Shown one piece after another: positions 6,592 through 9,444 of a stretch of DNA of 9,444 bases. The notes under the pieces are model-generated. The model worked only from the letters and a program-made list of their open reading frames with translations. It did not search any database and was not told the origin of the DNA. This DNA is from Candidatus Syntropharchaeum sp. (GTDB lineage: Archaea; Halobacteriota; Syntropharchaeia; Alkanophagales; Methanospirareceae): the NCBI GenBank assembly GCA_016782355.1, contig JADHYP010000045.1:1-9444 (forward strand), given 5' to 3'. The position numbers were made by a program, and so were the translations under genes. Every line of letters starts with the position of its first letter. Positions within the stretch are counted from its first letter, which is position 1.

Positions 6592-6725
6592 ATGCAAAAA
6601 CCTATTTTTATGGTCAAGTACATTGGTCCGACTTTGATGCACTAAAAGATGCAGAAAACTGGGCTAAACAATGGGAAAATAGGGGTTATAAGAAAAAATA
6701 TTGTAAATGCCTTGATAGGTTGTAG
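6592..6725 (+). pseudogene. 44-residue small gene broken by one base in an A-run
   Basis: The ATG at 6592, 3 nt after the regulator's stop, opens a frame that ends after 17 codons. From 6600 to 6725 the frame one base back is open and reads like protein: TYFYGQVHWSDFDALKDAENW, then AKQWENRGYKKKYCKCLDRL, ending at TAG. That frame has no ATG, GTG or TTG start of its own. Adding one A to the A5 run at 6596-6600 joins the ATG to it and gives a 44-aa protein starting MQKTYFYG. Possible causes are a real deletion, a homopolymer sequencing error, or minus-one slippage on the AAA codon. The product is Trp/Tyr-rich (three Trp) and basic at the end, with no family I recognise. The regulator directly upstream suggests co-transcription. 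Confidence 0.5.
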
Positions 6726-6749
6726 GAGGAGCAAAAAAGGAGAAAAGTT

Positions 6750-6890
6750 ATGAGCATTGACACCGAAAAACTACAGCTTATTGAAAAAATATCGGATAAA
6801 AATAGCGATGCGTACATTGATTTACCCAAGTATTTCGAACTTTTTCAATATCCTGTTTCACTTGAGATTATCAAAATAAAAGTGATATAA
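6750..6890 (+). CDS. Small hypothetical protein, 46 aa
   Basis: ATG at 6750 preceded by AAGGAG (6737-6742) with 7-nt spacing, a good archaeal/bacterial-type ribosome binding site, and a further GGAGGA at 6726-6731. The product begins MSIDTEKLQLIEKISD and ends LEIIKIKVI. The N-terminal amphipathic helix loosely resembles the start of small antitoxin-like proteins, but 46 residues are too few to assign. It sits 2 bp before pheT's ATG and may translationally couple to it. It could be an intact microprotein, or the remaining N-terminus of a longer gene cut off by rearrangement next to pheT. Confidence 0.45.
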   Translation: MSIDTEKLQLIEKISDKNSDAYIDLPKYFELFQYPVSLEIIKIKVI

Positions 6891-6892
6891 AG

Positions 6893-8587
6893 ATGCCAGT
6901 AATAAGATTATTTTACGATGATTTGGAGGAACTCACGGGTGTGAGCATCGAAAAGATAAAGGAGCGATTGCCACTGATGTGCGCGGATGTAGAACGAATG
7001 GAAGCCGAGTATATGGACGTGGAGTTTTTTCCAAACCGACCCGACCTTTTCAGTGTTGAGGGTGTTTCTCGTGCTTTGAAACAATTTCTGGACGTCGAAC
7101 CGGGGTTGGTTACTTACGAGGTGGAGAAATCAGGCATTGAGATGGTTGTAGAGGCTTCAGTTCTGGAAGTGCGACCTTACATCGTTTCCGGTGTGGTAAA
7201 GAACTTGCAGTTGGATTCGAGTGCGATAGAATCGCTGATGCTCTTACAGGAATATTTGCATCGCGGGATAGGTCGGAACAGGGAGAAAGTTTCGGTGGGC
7301 GTGCATGACTTAGCGAAGGTGAAACCTCCGTTCAGGTATCTTGCAGTTGACCCCGGCTTCTCTTTTGTTCCGCTTGACTACGAGGAAGAGATGACGATGG
7401 ACGAGATTTTAGAGAAGCATCCAAAAGGAATGGCATTCCGCTACATTCTCGAGGGTAAAGCTAAATATCCGTTGATTCTGGATTCCGAAGGAAAAACACT
7501 TTCTTTTCCGCCCATTATCAATGCAGAGCGGACGAGGGTGACGGAATCCACGGAGGACATATTAATAGAAGTTACGGGTTTGAATGAGAACGTTTCGTTT
7601 GCACTTAATGTTATAGCCTGTGCACTTGCAGAAAGAGGTGGGCAGATTCAATCGGTGGTGCTTCGCTCCCCGGACGATAGAAAAGGTGTGGAGAAAGAAA
7701 CACCCCGTTTAGAGCCGGAGGCGATGGAAATATCGGTGAAGGAAGTCAATTCGCTCATAGGCGTTGATTTAAGTGCAGAGGAATGTAAGAAGTGCTGTGC
7801 GCGAATGGGGCTTGGTGCGGAAGTAAAACCGGGGGGAACAATGGAGGTGAAAATACCTGCTTACCGGTTTGATATACTCCACCCGTGGGACATAATAGAA
7901 GACGTTGCTATCGGTTATGGCTATGACAGGATAAAGCCGGAGCTTCCTGGCACGATGGTTATAGGCGAAGTGCACCCGATAGAGGAGAAAAAGAGAACGG
8001 TGAGGGAAATAATGACTGGTCTGGGCTATTTTGAGGTGTTGACGTTCACGCTGACTTCGGAGAGGAAACAGTTTGAGCTGATGCGACAAACTTTAAAAAA
8101 GTTTGATCAACAAACTTTTAAAAAAAGTTTGATCAAAAACGCTTCGCGGTCTTTAAGAAAGTCTGATATTGTAAAAGTCGCATCGCCGATAAGCACCGAG
8201 CATACAATGCTTAGATGCTCGATTCTACCGAATTTGCTCGAAATTCTTTCGCTTAACAAGCATCGTGATTTACCGCAGCGGATTTTTGAAGTTGGTCCGG
8301 TGGTATTAAACTTCAAGGAGAAATACCGGCTTGCGGCGGTTTCAACGCATGCGAATGCGAATTTCGCAGAGGTTAAGTCGGCGGTGGACGCGGTGCTAAA
8401 GGAGCTGGGGCTGGAAGATGCAGAAATAGTGGACTCGGAGGACGGTGCATTTTTAGAGGGTAGAAGAGCGAGTATACTAAGGATAAAGGATGGCGAGCAT
8501 ATAGGCGTTTTTGGTGAATTGCATCCGGAAGTAATTCTTAATTTCGCGTTGAGCTATCCGGTGGTGGGGTTTGAGGTGGATATATGA
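6893..8587 (+). CDS. pheT: Phenylalanyl-tRNA synthetase beta subunit
   Basis: Beta subunit of the cytoplasmic (alpha-beta)2 enzyme that charges tRNA-Phe; the alpha subunit is not in the window. The 564-aa protein follows the archaeal/eukaryotic PheT plan: N-terminal FPNRPDLFSVEGVSRAL (46-62), B3/B4 editing domain at about 95-265, B5 domain with VKIPAYRFDILHPWDIIEDV (319-338), then the catalytic-like core with TGLGYFEVLTFTLTSE (375-390), the segment around RCSILPNLLEILSLNKHR (441-458), FEVG, and C-terminal GVFGELHPE. Residues about 399-422 are unusual: they are encoded by palindromic repeat units listed separately, in a loop where homologues are short. The frame is unbroken, so the enzyme is probably functional. 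ATG 6893 has no strong Shine-Dalgarno and follows the 46-aa ORF by 2 bp. Confidence 0.95.
   Translation: MPVIRLFYDDLEELTGVSIEKIKERLPLMCADVERMEAEYMDVEFFPNRPDLFSVEGVSRALKQFLDVEPGLVTYEVEKSGIEMVVEASVLEVRPYIVSGVVKNLQLDSSAIESLMLLQEYLHRGIGRNREKVSVGVHDLAKVKPPFRYLAVDPGFSFVPLDYEEEMTMDEILEKHPKGMAFRYILEGKAKYPLILDSEGKTLSFPPIINAERTRVTESTEDILIEVTGLNENVSFALNVIACALAERGGQIQSVVLRSPDDRKGVEKETPRLEPEAMEISVKEVNSLIGVDLSAEECKKCCARMGLGAEVKPGGTMEVKIPAYRFDILHPWDIIEDVAIGYGYDRIKPELPGTMVIGEVHPIEEKKRTVREIMTGLGYFEVLTFTLTSERKQFELMRQTLKKFDQQTFKKSLIKNASRSLRKSDIVKVASPISTEHTMLRCSILPNLLEILSLNKHRDLPQRIFEVGPVVLNFKEKYRLAAVSTHANANFAEVKSAVDAVLKELGLEDAEIVDSEDGAFLEGRRASILRIKDGEHIGVFGELHPEVILNFALSYPVVGFEVDI
8087..8136. repeat. Tandem palindromic repeat units inside pheT
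   Basis: Two adjacent units, 24 bp (8087-8110) and 26 bp (8111-8136), differ only by one extra T and one extra A. Each starts with a perfect hairpin: CAAACTTT-AAA-AAAGTTTG (8+3+8) and CAAACTTTT-AAA-AAAAGTTTG (9+3+9). Each ends in the self-complementary TTGATCAA (8103-8110 and 8129-8136). Across the junction a third hairpin is possible, AAAAGTTTG with CAAACTTTT, stem 9, loop 5. The run is translated as QTLKKFDQ then QTFKKSLIK. Confidence 0.85.
8147..8170. repeat. Possible degenerate third copy of the pheT repeat
   Basis: Aligned without gaps to the 24-bp first unit, this stretch matches at 16 of 24 positions (shared core CTTTAA.AAAGT.TGAT) and lies in the same codon phase, giving RSLRKSDI against QTLKKFDQ. 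It could be an older copy, or native pheT sequence that happens to resemble the unit. Confidence 0.35.
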
Positions 8588-8609
8588 GTTGCGTTAATCG
8601 GAAACTCAT
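8584..8609. terminator. Hairpin spanning the two convergent stop codons
   Basis: ATGAGTT (8584-8590) and AACTCAT (8603-8609) form a perfect 7-bp inverted repeat with a 12-nt loop. One arm contains the pheT TGA and the other the TGA of the convergent CBS gene. It may end transcription or protect both 3' ends. No T-run follows on either strand, so a classical terminator is not shown. Confidence 0.35.
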
Positions 8610-9178
8610 TCAGCCCCCATTTCCATCTCTTCTTTACAACTCTCACAGACCATCAGTCCGCCATGAATTTCCATGAAATATGAGAAGCTTCCGCATTTCT
8701 CGCATATTCCCTGTCCCATTCCGTCATCCTCACACTCTATACCAAATGTTTCTCCTCTCCCGTTTATCTCTATTAATTCCGCCATTATCGAGTTCATCTC
8801 TGACGAAATGGATATTACAGTTACATCTGCAACTACCCCTACCAACTCGCCGCCGTCAATTACGGGTACCCTTCTTATCCGTGCCGCCGCCATTTTCCGC
8901 GCTATCTCAGATAGACGGTCATTAGTAGATGCGGTTATTAAGGGTGTGGTCATTATGTCCTTCAGTTTCACAGTGCTCGGCTTTATGTCCTTACTTACCA
9001 GCTTACTGATTATGTCCCACTCCGTAACTATTCCCACCGGCTCTCCATTATTAAGTACTACAACATTATCCACATCGTGTTTTCTCATCAGCTTCGCCGC
9101 TTCCATCACGTTTAAGTTCATAGCCCCCTTCACTACCTCTTGCACCATTACGTCCCTTAGCGGTATATCGGTCTCCAT
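8606..9178 (-). CDS. Two-CBS-domain protein with C-terminal zinc ribbon
   Basis: A 190-aa soluble protein. CBS domain 1 spans about 8-63 (RDVM...VGIVTEWDI) and CBS domain 2 about 72-126 (LKDIMTTPLI...RRVPVIDGGELVGVVADVTVI); paired CBS domains bind adenosine nucleotides such as AMP, ATP or S-adenosylmethionine and act as energy sensors. An acidic linker with Cys149 leads to a four-cysteine ribbon, CEKC (159-162) and CESC (178-181), which should bind zinc and could contact nucleic acid or protein. This architecture occurs in archaeal proteins mostly of unknown role, so I give no gene name. Start ATG 9178 has a GGGTGTGAT upstream resembling a Shine-Dalgarno. It converges on pheT with 18 bp between, and has its own upstream region. 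Confidence 0.9.
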   Translation of the reverse strand: METDIPLRDVMVQEVVKGAMNLNVMEAAKLMRKHDVDNVVVLNNGEPVGIVTEWDIISKLVSKDIKPSTVKLKDIMTTPLITASTNDRLSEIARKMAAARIRRVPVIDGGELVGVVADVTVISISSEMNSIMAELIEINGRGETFGIECEDDGMGQGICEKCGSFSYFMEIHGGLMVCESCKEEMEMGAE

Positions 9179-9259
9179 TTATCACACCCAATTAAGCTAT
9201 TACTAATTCCATTCCCAAAGTAGTAGATAAAAAGTTTTTGTTGCATTGAATTTTTTAAA

Positions 9260-9291
9260 CAAACATTTGTAATTTTATTAGCGAACATTCG
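9260..9291. promoter_or_regulatory. Paired 10-bp palindromes, consensus CRAACATTYG
   Basis: CAAACATTTG (9260-9269) and CGAACATTCG (9282-9291) are both inverted repeats about a CA centre. They differ at two positions that keep the symmetry (A/T pair changed to G/C pair). They start 22 bp apart, about two helical turns, some 30-60 bp upstream of the CBS gene's TATA-like box. This looks like a dimeric-regulator operator pair. Confidence 0.4.
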
Positions 9292-9345
9292 AAAAAAAGT
9301 TTAAAGTCACCGGATTCACACCACACTTTTTCTTAATATCTACCT

Positions 9346-9409
9346 TGACATTGTCAGATTAACCGCAGAGTTCACGGAGAACGCAGAGGTTTGAAATGTG
9401 ACAAAGTCA
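9346..9409. promoter_or_regulatory. Paired 11-bp palindromes, consensus TGACAWWGTCA
   Basis: TGACATTGTCA (9346-9356) and TGACAAAGTCA (9399-9409) agree at 9 of 11 positions and are each nearly self-complementary. Starts are 53 bp apart, about five helical turns, so both would face the same side of DNA. They flank the CGCAGAG repeat. The gene they might control could lie past the right edge. Confidence 0.4.
9364..9388. repeat. Three-unit CGCAGAG repeat with 9-nt period
   Basis: CGCAGAG (9364), CACGGAG (9373) and CGCAGAG (9382) recur at exactly 9-nt steps. Its GC content contrasts with the AT-rich surroundings. I have seen similar CGCAGAG/CACGGAG strings in intergenic DNA of many environmental genomes, but I know of no proven function. 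Confidence 0.5.
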
Positions 9410-9444
9410 AGCTATTTATTGTGATAAATGATGATGGACGCATT

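Larger units (their letters stand above)
9179..9444. promoter_or_regulatory. Upstream region of the CBS gene and right-edge intergenic sequence
   Basis: No gene is recognisable. On the minus strand CAAAAACTTTTTATC (9240-9226) looks like BRE plus TATA for the CBS gene, about 50 bp before its ATG, predicting a start near 9203 and a leader of about 24 nt. Upstream of that are two pairs of short palindromes and a short-period repeat, listed separately. A triple ATG at 9428 near the edge has too few codons after it to judge. Confidence 0.4.

Noticed and set aside
9428..9444. Possible gene start (ATG ATG ATG GAC GCA) at the right edge
   Set aside because: Only five codons visible, and the nearby AT-rich TATTTATT is too close to serve as a normally spaced promoter.
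1..9444. CRISPR array, tRNA or rRNA genes, insertion sequence
   Set aside because: No regularly spaced direct repeats with spacers, no cloverleaf or rRNA signature, and no transposase-like frame found by reading both strands.

Overview
The window most likely comes from an anaerobic methane-oxidising archaeon of the ANME-1 group ('Ca. Methanophagales') or a very close relative. The main evidence is a methyl-coenzyme M reductase operon in the order mcrB-mcrG-mcrA, with 18 bp between B and G and 1 bp between G and A. There is no mcrD or mcrC in between, unlike the mcrBDCGA order of most methanogens. The McrA N-terminus, an insertion in McrA and the long C-terminus of McrG also fit ANME-1, as far as I can judge from memory of those proteins. 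Archaeal TATA-type promoters and an archaeal-type PheT agree with this.

Layout. Positions 1-2987 (minus strand) carry the 5' part of mcrA (cut by the window edge just after the conserved Tyr-Ala-Lys that precedes the active-site His), then mcrG and mcrB. A 254-bp regulatory region (2988-3241) separates mcrB from nadC (minus). nadC diverges from nadX (plus) across a 46-bp promoter region with interleaved TATA elements. NadX makes iminoaspartate and NadC turns quinolinate into nicotinate mononucleotide, so the pair supplies the first and last steps of de novo NAD precursor synthesis; quinolinate synthase NadA is not in the window. Downstream of nadX lies a TPR/coiled-coil protein of unknown function. 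Then comes a small cassette: a winged-helix regulator with a likely leaderless promoter, a 44-codon ORF that appears to be broken by one base in an A-run, and a 46-aa ORF with a good ribosome binding site. These lead into pheT (phenylalanyl-tRNA synthetase beta). pheT converges on a minus-strand gene for a two-CBS-domain protein with a C-terminal zinc ribbon. The last 265 bp hold no recognisable gene but have two pairs of short palindromes and a 9-nt-period CGCAGAG repeat.

How it fits together. Most of the genes are core metabolism and translation, and nothing clearly marks a new defence or mobile system. The most unusual features are: (1) palindromic AT-rich repeat units lying inside the pheT reading frame and translated as a loop of about 25 residues; (2) the one-base-broken small gene next to the winged-helix regulator; (3) nested inverted repeats upstream of the mcr promoter; (4) paired palindromes upstream of the CBS gene and near the right edge.
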